Assembly: GCA_003116875.1 (NCBI GenBank)
Contig: BCKT01000002.1
Coordinates: 1,798,001 to 1,862,000, forward strand
Direction: 5' to 3'
DNA from: Takashimella koratensis
Taxonomy: Eukaryota; Basidiomycota; Tremellomycetes; Trichosporonales; Tetragoniomycetaceae
Length of the DNA stretch: 64,000 bases
The notes beneath the pieces are model-generated. The model did not search any database. It was not told where the DNA came from and saw only the letters and a program-made list of their open reading frames with translations. Below are positions 11,860 through 24,010 of the stretch, piece after piece. Both the position numbers and the translations under genes were made by a program. Numbering within the stretch: position 1 is the stretch's first letter; each line of letters begins with the position of its first letter.

Positions 11860-13272
11860 ATGATGATATTCGGACTTTGGCTGCTGCCGCTGGCCCTGGC
11901 GAGCAGCCGGCGGCAATCACAGCTACAGCTCCTGACGGAGCACCAAGATTTGCTGTGGTATGCCCTCCCAGTGACTCATGCTGACCGCAGGGGTGACGGG
12001 CGGGACCACAATATTCAAGCCCTCGCTCGGATCAAAACCAGTACTCTCGATCGACCCGTCATCCTCACTCAAAATCTCTACGTCGGGCATGCACTCGATG
12101 GCACCAGGGCTCTCACGGGAGAAACAGTTTGGCTGAGCAGCGTTGTAGGTGATAGGTAAAACGTTCTGACAACAGATCTACAATGTCGAGGATGAAGGTT
12201 ATATCGTGTTGCACGTGCACGATTATGACCAATTCCTGCGAATATCGGGGCTGATCCCAGACCTGGTCCACATGTATTGGCTCGAAGAAAAGGCGACGCT
12301 GCGTTGCGTGGAAGATCCAGATTGCGCTGGATCGGATGCTGGAGTGATCCCCTTGACCAGAATGTTCACTCTCAGCTATTTCGGCTGCACGCCGCCGTCT
12401 TGGGGCAACAAACTTGCCTCTTGGGCCAATGTCTTCGACGACAAGCCGTGGAGCTGGAACCCGTTGGGCCCCGAATGGACACTGACGTGAGTGTGTTCAA
12501 GAAGAGCGCTGACGCCAAGGCCTTTTGACTACCCCAACAACACTTTCCTCGCCTGGTCAATCCAAGACTTGTGTGAGGGTCCAGCCCCCAGGAGCGGCCG
12601 CCTGGACCAAGCACTGGTGTTTGCCAAGCTGCCGATGTTCTTCCAAGACGCAGCTGTCGACCACGACGTCTGGGCCTCGGCTCCAATGCGTGATCTAGGG
12701 CTCGACCTGCTGAGCAATGCCATACCAGGCAACCTTCCCGAAGGTCTCATCAGACTCGGCATCCAGTCGTTGTCCGAATACAACGACCTCTTGAGCACCG
12801 TCAAGACCGTTATCGGCATCGGCAATCCGCCCATCAGCCCAACGCCTTACTTTGCGTTGTGAGTCGCATATTGACTCTTCTGACCGAAGGTGTCGAGGAA
12901 CGCCCGTAGTACTGCCAGTGTACACGGATACCCCTCCAGAACCAGAGGCCATGTTTTCAAGGTGTGTCGTTGCTCTTTGCCAGCTGACCCCAGGCGGTAC
13001 TCGCAACACCCCAACGCTCTCTCTCTCGGCGAGCCATATGTATATCGGTATCGAGCCAACAACGCGTCAGACTTTATTCAAGCGATTCGGAAAGCCATGA
13101 CCGTATCATTCGAACCATTGTGGGTCGTTGCCATCCGTCGCTGACCCGCAGCATCCCACCCAACATGGCACGGGAATTTGTCAAAAAGGAGATTCGGCGG
13201 GTGTTGTCGACCGATTTCGAGACCCTGCGGAAGCGGAAGCAAGCGTCCGAACGGTTTCATGTAGAACTTTAA
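11860..13272 (+). CDS. GT18 (MGAT5-like) glycosyltransferase
   Basis: Seven exons (11860-11957, 11991-12144, 12176-12486, 12520-12858, 12890-12961, 12994-13119, 13152-13272) give 406 residues. The start MMIFGLWLLPLALASS is a signal peptide or short anchor. The C-terminal half matches the GT18 catalytic layout: GIGNPPISPTPYFALCRGTP (about 291-310), then QHPNALSLGEPYVYRYRAN, then SFEPFIPPNM. In animal MGAT5 the same order builds the nucleotide-sugar pocket and adds beta-1,6-GlcNAc to N-glycans in the Golgi; the fungal substrate is unknown. All six introns are 31-33 nt. The stop lies 37 bp before the ATG of the next glycosyltransferase on the same strand. The overall length is shorter than animal MGAT5. 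Confidence 0.75.
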
Positions 13273-13309
13273 ACAAAACCAAACTCACCGATGCATCCTG
13301 TCACTTAAC

Positions 13310-16061
13310 ATGCCCTGGGCACGGGCATGTCTCGTGCTCTGCCTCGGTCTCGTTGTTGGGTTGCTCGTGAGCATTGACCATCCATCGGTGCTGACGACAG
13401 TCGAGACATCACCTCAAATCACATGCGAGCACGATCGTGCTTTCGGGGAACGGCGCGGAACTCGGTGGGTTTTGACAACGATCTAGCTGATCTCAAAGCG
13501 CATGCCCTCGCGCATCACCTTATCAACGCTGGGTATCGAGTCGATCACAAAGGCCTAGATCGTTCTCCAGCAGGAGTCATACACTTTGCTCAAGGACTGT
13601 TCTCACTACCGACAAATCAAGCCAGCGTCGATTCCATACCGGCGGCACCTTGGACGCTGCACGTGGTACCATATTGGGCGAATGACACATCGAGCGCGAC
13701 GACTATACGAGTTCCCACGCTCATCGGTCGAGGGGGGCTGGTGTCATCGTTCATGGCGAATGCACTCTCTCATCGCCCCATCCAGATCACTGATGGGGAA
13801 AGTGAGGTGGGTTTAGTTTGAACTCTGCTGACTACAGGTGACGCTCACAACTGTTGAGAGTGTAGCTAGCGCTATCACGGCGGTCGTGCTCAACATGCCG
13901 TATCACATTGCTATCAACCTACCGGGCATTTCGATCCGCCTGCTCGACTTGGTACACGGGATAAATGCGATCACACAATCGGCATCACCTTTGCGCGTGC
14001 TCACCCAAGGTCATGACCTCGCCGGCCGACCTCTCGATGACATCTTGGTGAAGCATTTGCTGTCCCTCGCTGAAAGCTTTCTCCACGACTCGATTCACCA
14101 CCTGGACCGCCGAATAGCCAGCTGTAACGAAAGCTCTGGTGCCCTCACCGACGTTGCCACGCTGGACGGCTGCATGGTGACCCTTGGGGGAAATGTCAAC
14201 GGGATCATGCACTACCTTGTTCTCGATCACCGAGTTATCGGGCAAGACCAATACTCTTGGGCAGACAGCAACCGGCCAGCGATACTGGAAGCCAAGCATG
14301 GCCAATACTGGCGCTTGCGTGGTACGGTAGAGCGATTATTCAGCAATTACCCTGCTCCGTTGGTGTACGAGATTGACGGCGAGTCAGATCTGTTGTTCCA
14401 CGTCGACAATTCCACAGGCTACTTTGCGATCCAGCTAGCAAATTCCCAACGGTGGGTAATCCCAGCAGCCCATCCCCAGAAGGTGCGCCCCGACAACCCG
14501 TTCTTATTCCGGATCAACAGTGTGTGCTGCCCTCATCAAAAGTCACCCTGGCCTTTTTTCTCCAATGACGCGCTATCGACCAACATCAACGATCAAACCA
14601 TCTCCACGGTCAACCACTTCAATGCCTCCCATCATGATCGCATGTGTCAGACTTACATTGCGGCTCGGGATGCCGCGCATCACCGTCTCAATCATCTAGG
14701 CTCGACATACCCTCGATACTTTGGCTCACCCGGACAGTGGTCCAAGCGAGGCCTACCTGCCTGTGTGAATGTTTGCGATCATCCTACCATCTGCATCGAC
14801 ACCGGGTCATGCGTCTGCGTCCAGTCCAACTGCCCATCCGCTCTGCGCAAGCCCACCTCATGGCTCGACGTCCTTCGACCAGATGCTAGGGCGTACTTCA
14901 AACTTGAACCAAAGCTCCCGCGAATCAACCTCACCCGTCTGCCTGAACCCTGGCACAGCGAACGACATGCAAATCCCTCGGTTGTCGACAGCTTGAGAGA
15001 CCCGTATCGTGGCTGTCACAGCGCCGACTCGGCAATGGAGAGAGGTGTGGCGCTTCTTAGCGAAGAATACTCGCCCGACAGTCTTATATTTCTCCCCTAC
15101 TACCAGGCGTCTCTAATGGTGGGTTGAGCTACTGGTCGCGCTGACCACAGTACCCTCCGCTCGATCTCTTCTACCGCCACGCTACTGAACTTTATCCCTT
15201 TGATCCGTCTGCATTGATCGTGCCGTTTGCTCACGATTGGGGCGTTTGCAATATAATGTGGTTTGATCTCTTCACCATGAGAAAACATGACGCCCGACCT
15301 GTGTTGCTGATGAACGACGGAATCAGCTGGGCGGGAATGGGAGATCTGAACAGCAATTGTAAGTCGACCAAGGGATTTCGCTAAAATCAGGCTATCGATC
15401 AGACCAGGATGTAGTCATTCCCACCCGCACTTGTCAACAAGAGGAACTGAGGACTCTTTTCCCTGACGGAGGGTCCATTCGACCTATCCGCGCACGCTCC
15501 TACCTGGCGTGGTTTCGTGGAACAACCAACATGGGCCAAGGATCGGTACTGAGACACAAGACCATGTGCGCGCGGCCTTTCGCCAATTTGCCTCGAGAAG
15601 TGATCCGACTGAAAGGAGCAAACGCGATGCCCACCTTGTGGTACGACTACCCACCGGGGAAGGACTACATGTCGACTCTCAACGACACCGTCTTTTGCCC
15701 GGTACCCGCTGGGACGACCGGCTGGGGTTCACGAATAATAGACGTTATACTCGCTGGCTGTATTCCCGTAACTTTCAACAGCTTCACCCATCACCCGTTC
15801 TGGGATCTGTTTGACTGGGCCAAGTTTAGTGTTAACCTCGACGAGGCGGACATGGACCGGATGGAAGAGGTGCTGATCGAACGATATTCGTGGGAGGATG
15901 TGGAATGGCTTCAGCAGCATTTGCTCCTGATCAGAGAGGCTTTCCTGTATCCCTCAGAAGGTAGTATGGAGCAGCATCTGGATTGGCGCGGCCCACTATT
16001 CTTTGCACTCCATTCAACGGCTCTTCAAAGGCTGACTCGGTATCCATTGCCCCGTATATGA
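13310..16061 (+). CDS. GT47 exostosin-like glycosyltransferase with EGF-like Cys cluster
   Basis: Six exons (13310-13366, 13401-13464, 13499-13806, 13838-15118, 15151-15358, 15391-16061) encode 862 residues. MPWARACLVLCLGLVVGLL forms an N-terminal signal anchor, so a type II Golgi protein is likely. Residues 5-260 include an N-terminal region with SGNGAELAHALAHHLINAGY, reminiscent of a glycosyltransferase nucleotide fold. A Cys-rich EGF-like stretch (CVNVCDHPTICIDTGSCVCV) sits near 450-470. The exostosin domain fills about 565-850, with YLAWFRGTTNMG, then FCPVPAGTTGWGSRIIDVIL and AGCIPVTF. Exostosin enzymes transfer sugars to cell-surface glycans; donor and acceptor cannot be told here. All five introns are 31-34 nt. 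Pairing with the GT18 gene suggests a shared glycan pathway. Confidence 0.8.
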
Positions 16062-16749
16062 CGGTTGTCATCTTCCTCACAAGTGGATCCATGTATACAG
16101 CTATGCGCTGGCTTGATTTTGTGCCTTTCTTGGTATGTACACCGCTCGGGGCAAGATAGACCTACTTCAAGCGCAAACCATTGCTGAAAAGTCAGCTTTT
16201 GTCGTGTCGCCGGTACCGACTTCATTCTTGCCATTACGCCCTATCCTCCTCCGCCCACGTTTTTGCCTGCTGACATGCCTGGACCTCTTTCCGGCTCTTG
16301 ATCCATCCGCTGCGCTTGCACGACCCTAAGACCGCCTGTATATTCAAACAAGCCTTTGACAATAGTAGATTTTTGGAGCCAAACAACGCGTTCCTGTTGG
16401 TACAAGTCACATACAAGGAGGAATAGGCGAAAGGGGGGGGGGGGGGGTGCTGGAGCCAGTATCAGCAATGAGGACCCTGCGTTCAGCGTAGTCGTCCTAT
16501 CGACAGCAAAGAAAGACATCCGGGTATCGCAACGCTTCAAAAGGCATCGAAACATTTACATAAGTCACAATTAATATCAACCGTCACCGAGTCAGCGTCC
16601 GCGTCAGATCAAAGCGAAAGAGCTTCCTGAGGAGACAGTATGTATTGTATATGCCCAAGAATCCTTGACTGGCGCGAGCACAACTCCGACTGAGCCTCAA
16701 AGCCGGCTGTCCTCATCAGGTCACAAGCACAGCGCCTTGTACACCTAGA
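16062..16749. other. Convergent spacer with poly(G) tract
   Basis: 688 bp between the GT47 stop and the stop of the minus-strand secreted-protein gene. It contains a run of 15 G at 16433-16447. No gene seen. Confidence 0.5.
16433..16447. repeat. Poly(G) run of 15
   Basis: Uninterrupted G15 in a non-coding stretch. Such runs vary in length and are prone to sequencing error. Confidence 0.85.
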
Positions 16750-17219
16750 CTAATCACGAGAGTACTTGAACTGCCTGTCCTTGATGGCTTGTTCACCCGG
16801 GGTCAATCTTCTCGGTTCCAACGACCTCTTGAAACCGTTAGACGGCGGGGTTGTGCCAGTGGTGCAGGTATACGAAAGCTGAGGTCAGCCGGATAAAAAT
16901 CCATTCTTACCTGGCTGGAACACGCCGGGTCACCCGATGAGGGGTTCTCCGATGTCAAAGCACCAGTCGAATCGTAATTACATGAGAGGCTGTAGACCCC
17001 GAAATAAGAGTAACTGGCGTTAGCACAGTCGTTACCAATGGCTCACCTGCAGGTGCCAGAACTGGCGCTCGCAAGATCCCATTGATAGTTGCCAGGGAGG
17101 TTTGACGGGCATTCGTAATAACAGACTGCGCTGCCGGATACAGTGTACCGTTTGGCACTATCAACAAGGTTGGGGACGGCAAACGCCAGAGTGGCGAACA
17201 ACAGAGGCGCAAAGAACAT
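16750..17219 (-). CDS. Small secreted cysteine-containing protein
   Basis: Exons 17219-17047, 17013-16911 and 16878-16750 encode 134 residues. MFFAPLLFATLAFAVP is a clear signal peptide. The mature part has a few Cys (AVCYYECPSN, SGTCR, SLSCNYD, DPACSSQ, SYTCTTG) and ends in a basic segment (KRSLEPRRLTPGEQAIKDRQ) containing KR, which could be a processing site. The spacing suggests disulphides. Both introns are ultra-short (33 and 32 nt). A TATAAG box lies about 45 nt upstream of the ATG, at 17264-17269, which fits a highly inducible gene. I do not recognise a family; cerato-platanin or hydrophobin patterns are absent. Confidence 0.7.
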
Positions 17220-17263
17220 GGCGAAGGACGAGTTAGGTGGTGTGTCAGAGTTTGCGCACCCTT

Positions 17264-17269
17264 CTTATA
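17264..17269 (-). promoter_or_regulatory. TATA box of the small secreted protein gene
   Basis: TATAAG on the minus strand, 45 nt before the start codon at 17219. Position and sequence fit a core promoter; no experimental support. Confidence 0.45.
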
Positions 17270-18696
17270 CCTTAGCTGCTACGAGTTGGGCGACAGCTGG
17301 GTATTCAGGTGTGGTTGGATTGGGTTGCGTTGTTCGGGCGCATGGGTCTGGTGGATTTTGGGGTCTGGGTGGGTGTTCGGAGCGTTATTCGGGCGCAGGG
17401 TTCTCTGAATCGGTGCCTAAGAAATCTGTTAAAGTCCGACTGCGCGTGGCGGTATCATCCCGGGGCCCTGGAGGTGATCAGGACATTTCATTCTTCAGGT
17501 ACGCAACCAGTCCGATACATGATGCATGCATACGCATGTCAAGCACTCATACTGGGCTGGCAAAATCAGAGAGATTTTCACGGATCCTCTTCTTGCTGGA
17601 TGATCGAGTTCAGAACTTGATCCGAGCTTTTCACTCCCATTGAGCTTACTCAAATACGTCGCGTCTTCACCCCTGATTGTCCTCTCACAGGGCGTATATC
17701 CTTCTATGCCAGACAAGCAAGCGTTGACGGTCAATATCAGGCTGGTTTTGATCACCCCTTGTTAGCCGATCGATACCTATTTAGGGGTTTCAGCTAGTTG
17801 TCACTCAACTTAGGGAATGAAGGTTGTCGTCGCTCAAAACTGTCCAGGAACCACCAATTTACTCCGCATGTTTCGGCAGCACAGAGGTACCAAATCTAGC
17901 AACAAAATGCCCCAGATGGCCTAATTGAGCATTGCGATTGGCAGGTCCAAGCGTAGGGGACGTTGACAGCCCAACGCCACAGAAGCCACTCTTTTTGGGG
18001 GCTCAGCCCGTACGCAGCTCAGGTGTTGAATATGGCTACCTAGGCTCGACTTTCTGTGCATTCCAGCGAGCATGATGCAGACAAGCCGCGAAAGGTGATT
18101 CGACGATGTTGCTTCGACTGACCTCGTATTTGCAGGAAGCAAGCGACAGGAGAAGCACAAAAGCGGCCTGACAAAACCCTTGTGATGGTAATTCAATTCC
18201 TGGTTTACAGGGCTCGACCCTGCTTGAGGTACCGAGTGACTGCGCACTGCTCTAGGCCCAACAGGAAGAGGTCAATGCACAGTGACCTCCAGCGCCGGTC
18301 GAATTGAATACCGCTGAATTTAGGTTGGGAGGCAGCATGCGGGACGAAACCATCTATTATTGTGGCTCGGGTGTTTCGTAGGGCCCTAGGGGGCGATGAC
18401 TTACGATGCCGCAGGGGAATGGAAGTCGGTGTAGTGTTTGTTTCAACGTAGCCGCGATTTTGAATTGACCTCAACGTGGAACGGGAGTGGAATTAGGCGA
18501 GGTGGGTGACAATAAATGCCTCACATTCAGCCTCGCTTCCGGCTGTCCCTTCGACGAGGTCGGGCCAACTATAAAACGGGATACCGCATAATTCCTGCTG
18601 AGCGTCGTCGCTTTGAGAGGTAGGGGGTGATGACGTGCATCTGGGTTGTCTTTGGAGGTCTGGAGGGAGAGAGCTTAATACGACTAACATGATAGA
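17270..18696. other. 1.4 kb without a convincing gene
   Basis: Several frames of 60-108 codons exist on the minus strand (17921-18474), but none shows coding composition, conserved motifs or splice sites. CAGGG TCGAG CCCTG near 18210 looks like a tRNA T arm but has a 5-nt loop and no other tRNA arms. Confidence 0.4.
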
Positions 18697-18960
18697 TCAA
18701 CTGGAGGAGGAAGGATGTGGCGCGGCCGCGGAGGAGGGAGATGGAGAGGGGGGTGGGTAGATGCCAGGCGACATGACGTCTTTCCAGGTGGCAATGGCCT
18801 TCGCTGTCTCTGCTTCCATGATGCCGCCAGCAAGGGAAGCGGGCGCGTATAGCACTTTGAGTGCAAGTCGATAAAGGAGATGAGAGACGAAAAGGTCGGG
18901 ATGAGAGCGTGGGTGGAGGTGCGAGCGCGAGCGTTTTTGGTAGGGCACAAGGATTTCCAT
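18697..18960 (-). CDS. Hypothetical 87-residue protein
   Basis: A single uninterrupted frame from ATG 18960 begins MEILVPYQKRSRSHLHPRSH and includes a central segment (SHLLYRLALKVLYAPASLAG) that could be an amphipathic or membrane helix, then a Ser/Pro-rich tail ending in SSSS. No family recognised. The 5' side is AT-rich. No introns are needed. It may equally be a chance frame. Confidence 0.25.
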   Translation of the reverse strand: MEILVPYQKRSRSHLHPRSHPDLFVSHLLYRLALKVLYAPASLAGGIMEAETAKAIATWKDVMSPGIYPPPSPSPSSAAAPHPSSSS

Positions 18961-19736
18961 TCTCGGAAATTCTCTGAGGAAATTCGAATACGGTTGAGCT
19001 GAAAATTTTATTACAACTCGTTCCGCCTTCCTAATCTCCGTTGACTTTCTTAGGTTTTTTGAGGAAAAATCACACTTTGCTTCCTCCCATCAATTCCTAA
19101 GCAGTTACAGAAGTCGGTCCACTTTCACGCATGCATTCTCAAAGATAGAGACTACTGTATCTGCCTCAACTAAATCAATATGCATTCAAAGCTAGCCGGG
19201 GGACTAGTTTGTCGTTTGCGAAGACCCTCGCGCCCCTTCTCAGCCTCCTGCGGATTCGGTTTCTATTTTTTTTTTCCCTTCCGGCGGGGGCGGCAGCGGC
19301 GGCAGCGGCGGCCTTTGAAATCTGGTGACGCATTCTGCCGCTCACACCGACATGGCTCACCACTAAAGGCTCACCTCCACCTACAGTATATCTACATCGG
19401 TATCTATATCTGCACCTACATCTATCTACATTTACATCCACATCTACATCTGTCTACGTCTACCTTGATCTCTTGCTTATATCTCCATCGCCTGTCTAAT
19501 CCCACTTGTACAATCTTGCTTTCCACCTCGCTCCTGACCCAACCTCACCGCGATCCCGATCCAACCGAATCCAAGTTCCAATCTATTCATCTTACCTACC
19601 CGAGCGTGTGATCGATTTCTTCTCCATATATGTCCAACACCCAACACCTACCACCCGATCAGCCAACGATACTCAATCTCCTTAGTCTAGTCATCCTTAT
19701 CTCTTCTCCCTTCCTCCCTTTCAATCGTACTGCGCC
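18961..19736. other. Repeat-rich upstream region of the IMPACT gene
   Basis: Contains a T9 run near 19267, a GGC/AGC repeat at about 19285-19312 and an imperfect ATCTAC-type repeat at 19383-19463. A long pyrimidine-rich leader (19460-19735) runs up to the ATG at 19737. No gene seen. Confidence 0.45.
19383..19463. repeat. Imperfect ATCTAC/ATCTAT short tandem repeat
   Basis: About 80 bp of degenerate 6-nt units (ATCTAC, ATCTAT, CATCTG) in the promoter or leader of the IMPACT gene. Confidence 0.6.
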
Positions 19737-21702
19737 ATGGCGATCCCACCACCGTCTGCCCACTCGGCGCATCGGCCAGACCTGAGTGTCCGGCCTCCGC
19801 CAGCTTCCATGTTCACTGCTGGAACACCCGCAGCGCCTCCTAGTCCCGCTGCGTCTGTTGGGTCAGCCGAATCACCTGCGCTCTTACAAGTGAGTCTATA
19901 CGTCCTCTCATACAAGATATCGCCCACTTGTCTTCTCTTCACTTGCTGCCCCGACGAGCGGGTCTCATACATCTCTCCCTCTGCTCCCCTTCATCAGTCG
20001 CACAGAGCTGACTCTTCCCTTCTTTCCTCTTGACTATCTCCAATTACTACAACCAGTTCATTGAACACCTATTATCCCCCGAACACGCCGACACGGATCC
20101 TCGACTCCTTGCGATCGGGTACGAGCTTGAAGCCCTTCTCTCCATCTACCCTGACGCCGTCAAGCTCTCCGGTGTTGGTTCTGGTCACCCTGGATCTTCC
20201 TCTTCCACCACTTTCCTCGCCGATCGCTCCGACGGGCGGAACCCCGGTGGTCTCTCTTCCTCGTCCTCGTCCACCTCCCTCACCGCTGCGGCCGACCCGA
20301 CCGCGCGTCTGGCGGGCCTGGGACTCGGCCCAGACTCGGTACCCATGTCGCCCCGTGGCAGTTGGGAGTCCGCGGCTCAAAGGACATCGTTGGGACTCGA
20401 TGCCGGTGAGAGGATCAGGTACGAAGTGACCCTTCCTGCGTGGGAAGAAGGGGATAGCCTTGATATGCCAGCATCCGGGAGTGGGAAGGGAGAGCTGGCT
20501 GGGGTGGTACCGAGTTCTCCGCCAAAACTCAGAGTACTCGTCAGCTTGCCGCCAACGTACCCAGCTACGAGTCCGCCCCAGCTCCAGCTGCTAGGTCGGT
20601 ACCTCGGCTCGTTCCCCATTGACGCGGGTCTATGTGAGTTATTTCAATTCGGAGAGCAAATAGTTGGAACCATCGCTGATACCTTGCAGTCGGGGAGGTC
20701 ACACGTACCTACATTACTTCTTCCGGAGTCACTTTCCACGCCGGCGACGTATGCGTCTTTGAAGGCCTTACGCATATCCAGTCCCTTTCTCGAACATGGT
20801 ACGCCTCCCGTTTATCCGAAGGGGCGGAAGGCGAACGCGCTCGTGAAGCCGCTCGACGTCAAGGCAGTATGGGGCGGGCCTTTGCCGTGGGAGTACCGGA
20901 CGAGGCAGCTGTCGTCGAGTCTGAGTTTGCGGCCGCGTCAAGTCCAGTTAGACCAAGTCCACGAGCGACTTTTTCCTACTCCAACGAAAGGCTGGTAGAC
21001 CCAGACGACGTAGCGGACACCGATGGCGGAGGCGGGTGGGGTGGGAGTGTAGCAGCGGGTACGAAGGGGGGAGGGAAAGGTGCACCTTCCGCCTCTGGGT
21101 CAAGGTTGATCATCACTTCTTCCGACCCAATCGTCGATCGGAAATCAACATTCATCGGTCACGCCGTCAAAGTCACCGATGAACGTGACGTCCCACTTGT
21201 TATTCATGAATTACTGAGTGATCGAAAGATTGCGAAAGCTGCGCATCCGGCAATATTTGCGTATCGAATCGTAAAGGATGTAGGTGGGGCAGCAGGAAAG
21301 GTTATCAATTCTGGTGAGGTCTAGAATCTTTTCCGCACATCTGCAATACTCTCAAGTGCTTCAATAGGGTTCTGCTTGCTGACTCTTTTCCTTTTCCCCC
21401 ATTCCTCTTCTAACTCGTACTTGCTCGGCTTCGCTTCGCTTTGGGTGTCCTCTCATTTTTGCTCGGCTTCGCCTCGAGAAGATTACGACGACGACGGCGA
21501 GACCCAAGCTGGTGCTCGACTTAAACACCTACTCGAGATCCTCGAACTAGAGAACGTCCTAGTCGTTGTCTCTCGTTGGTACGGAGGTACTTTACTCGGT
21601 CCGGATCGGTTTAAACATATCAACCAAGCAGCGAGGGATGCGTTGGATGCTGCAGGTTTGTTAGGTGATGAGAGTACTGCAGGGAGGAAGAAGAGAAAGT
21701 AG
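19737..21702 (+). CDS. YIH1: Yih1/IMPACT homologue, RWD plus UPF0029 domains
   Basis: Exons 19737-19889, 20057-20633, 20690-21313 and 21482-21702 give 524 residues. The RWD domain spans about 52-260: LAIGYELEALLSIYPDAVKL, RYEVTLPAWEEG, then LRVLVSLPPTYPATSPPQLQ; it is stretched by a Ser/Gly-rich insert. The IMPACT/UPF0029 domain occupies the C-terminus: SDPIVDRKSTFIGHAVKV, AYRIVKDVGG, then VVVSRWYGGTLLGPDRFKHI. Family members bind Gcn1 and restrain activation of the eIF2alpha kinase Gcn2, a role carried over by homology. The protein is about twice as long as yeast Yih1 because of low-complexity linkers. The last intron (168 nt) contains two copies of a GCTCGGCTTCGC-like segment. Confidence 0.88.
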
Positions 21703-21963
21703 AATTGGCATCTTGGGTAACGAGTGCGATTTTCAAGACTGGAAGTGAGTCGAGTCGAGTCGTAACGAACCGATCATGCATGCAGTTACATATATCTTCC
21801 TTGTCACTAACGAATGAAGGATTCTATTGATGTATACTGTATATATCGATTAATGAGGTCACATCATATAAAGCCCCAAACGAATCTTTACAGATCATAG
21901 AGTACCAGAAACACGATACAAGGTAAAGAGAAGTCAAAACACCAAGACACTTTATCCCCTCCT

Positions 21964-24010
21964 TCAGCTTATTAATCCAGGGGGCAGCTTGCGTCCCGTC
22001 CACCAGACTTTTCTAACCCCTTGCTCCTGGCCACTCTCACAGACTCCGTCCGAGCTCTGTTCCCTGTCACCTGATGAGGGTGGCGTAGTTGACGCGTTCG
22101 ACGAAGACGATATGGTCTGAGTCTCTGGCGTGGTGAGGGTCCCGAGCTGTTGTATCTGGCCAGAGGACGTCGTCGTCGTCGTCGTCGACGGTGTCTCCAT
22201 ATCAACATCAGTATCGACATCTTGAGATTCACCGTCAACCACACCCTCAGGCTCGCTCAAAACTCCTCCATCCAACGCTTCACCACTTTGCCAACTCAAT
22301 ATCGCTCTTTCTCTCGCTTCCCTCCCCCTCCTCGCCATTCCAGCTCGACAATGATGTGTTCTGAAAAACTCGGCCAAGTTTGGAGGGAGGTCGGAGATCC
22401 GTGTTACCTGGGGAATATCGGATACATCCATGTCGTCGTCGTCGAGGAAAGTATTGTCGTCCAAAGGTTCAGTGGCGTTGAGGGGATCAATGTAGAAGGG
22501 ATTGGTAAGTTCCAAGTCGAGGGAAGAGGCAGAGTCGAGTACTTTACGTGAGACCTTGGTTATAAGGCCCGGACGCGAAGGACGAGTGGGTGTGATGGGT
22601 GTGACGGATGTAATGGGTGTGACGGGTGTCAAGATTGACACTGACGACGCCGTCGAAGCGGAGTAAGAGAGCGAAGGGGTCAAAGGGAACCTCTGGTGGA
22701 CGCCTCGAACCGGAGTACTATAACCACCCCGAACTACAGCGCCATCCGAGGGATCCGCGTTGTCGAACCTCCCCGCCAAGGTCCGGGTCTTTGCTTTGAT
22801 CGGCTGAGAGCGGCTGTTCAGTACGCTATCCCCCTCGTCAGGGCCCAATCTCGCCACTTACCCCATCCACGTCACCCATCCCACCCATCCCATCCACCTC
22901 CCCGTCCTCAGCCTCGCCCTCGGCGTCCAAGCCTGACCCGGAGTCAGAGTCCGAGTCGTCGCTGACCACGTATACCCGATCCTGCGTTGTTGGCGGGGTA
23001 AGCAATGTAGGCCATCTTGAACTCGCATCATCCGTGAACGGAGAATGATCGGAAATGAAGGGTTTGAGCGGTATGTTCGAGTCGAGGATATGCGGTGATG
23101 GAGAAGGCGTCGGGAGACCTGGCGCGTTGGCAATGGACGTAGCCGCGAGCGTAGATGTAGACGCTGAGCCCGAGTCCTTAGTCAGAGTTTGGGGTTTAGG
23201 TTTCGGTGGTCTCCCTCGTTTTCGTTTAATTGGTTGACCAGTGCTGTCCACTGTACCCAACCAGTCAAAGTAACGACCCGTCTTTCCGCTCTCAAAGTTG
23301 AGCTTGGCACGGTTTGTCTCGAGGCGAGTGTAGAGGTACCCCGGAGCGGGTTGGGGCGGGTGGGATGTGTGAGGTAATTGGGATGAGAGTTTCTTTGGAA
23401 CTTTGAGGGTCGAGACAGGTCCAAGTTTGGGCATCGGGTGGGGCGCGGGTGTCGGTGACGATGTCGACGGTGTCGGAAGCGACGTCGACGTGGGTGGGAC
23501 AAAGGTCGGGACGAAGCCTGTTGTAGATTTCGGAGAAGCGAGAGACGACTTGAGCGCCGATATGGACATTCCAAAGATCGGAGTCGGGTCGAGTGGAGGG
23601 GGACCGACCAAAGGATCGAGGGAGAGCATGTCGACGGGAATAGAGTTGACAGTGTCGGATCGATCGGATCGACGACAGATTCCACGACCGAGCTTTGATG
23701 ACGACGAGTCAGGCTCTGATGGGAAAGGGGTAGAAGTCGGGTCAGAGGGTGAGGCGGAAGTGGAAGGGTAGGAGGAGTGTAAGATGTCCGAGGGCGCGGT
23801 GAACGTCCGTGAAGTGCAGAGATCAAACTTGAATCGAGGCAGGGGAGGTGTGGGGGATGGAGATGTGGTGATGGACGTGTTCGGCGATGATAGTGGTACA
23901 GTCTTTATTTGTGCTGAGCCTGGGGTAGGAGTTGGAGTAAGAGCAGGGGTGGGCGTCGTGAGCGTCGTGGTCGCCGTCACCTCTGACGAAGAGGGCATGA
24001 ACATGAGCAT
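21964..24010 (-). CDS. AT-hook protein of unknown function
   Basis: Two exons (24010-22862 and 22803-21964; 58-nt intron, GTAAGT...CTCTCAG) encode 662 residues. The protein is mostly Ser/Thr/Pro-rich. A conserved-looking core lies near residues 230-270 (ETNRAKLNFESGKTGRYFDW followed by IKRKRGRPPKPK, a textbook AT-hook for minor-groove binding). An acidic DSDSDSGSG stretch precedes the splice. A second ordered patch is PPNLAEFFRTHHCRAGMARR. A nuclear, DNA- or chromatin-associated role is likely but inferred. The start is the first of three nearby in-frame ATGs (24010, 24004, 23998), so the exact N-terminus is uncertain. Convergent with YIH1, 261 bp apart. Confidence 0.65.

Noticed and set aside
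13262..13400. Intron fusing GT18 and GT47 into one protein
   Set aside because: No acceptor AG lies between a possible donor near the GT18 stop and the GT47 signal anchor.
18190..18240. tRNA-like T arm (CAGGG...CCCTG)
   Set aside because: The loop is 5 nt rather than 7 and no acceptor, D or anticodon arms can be paired.
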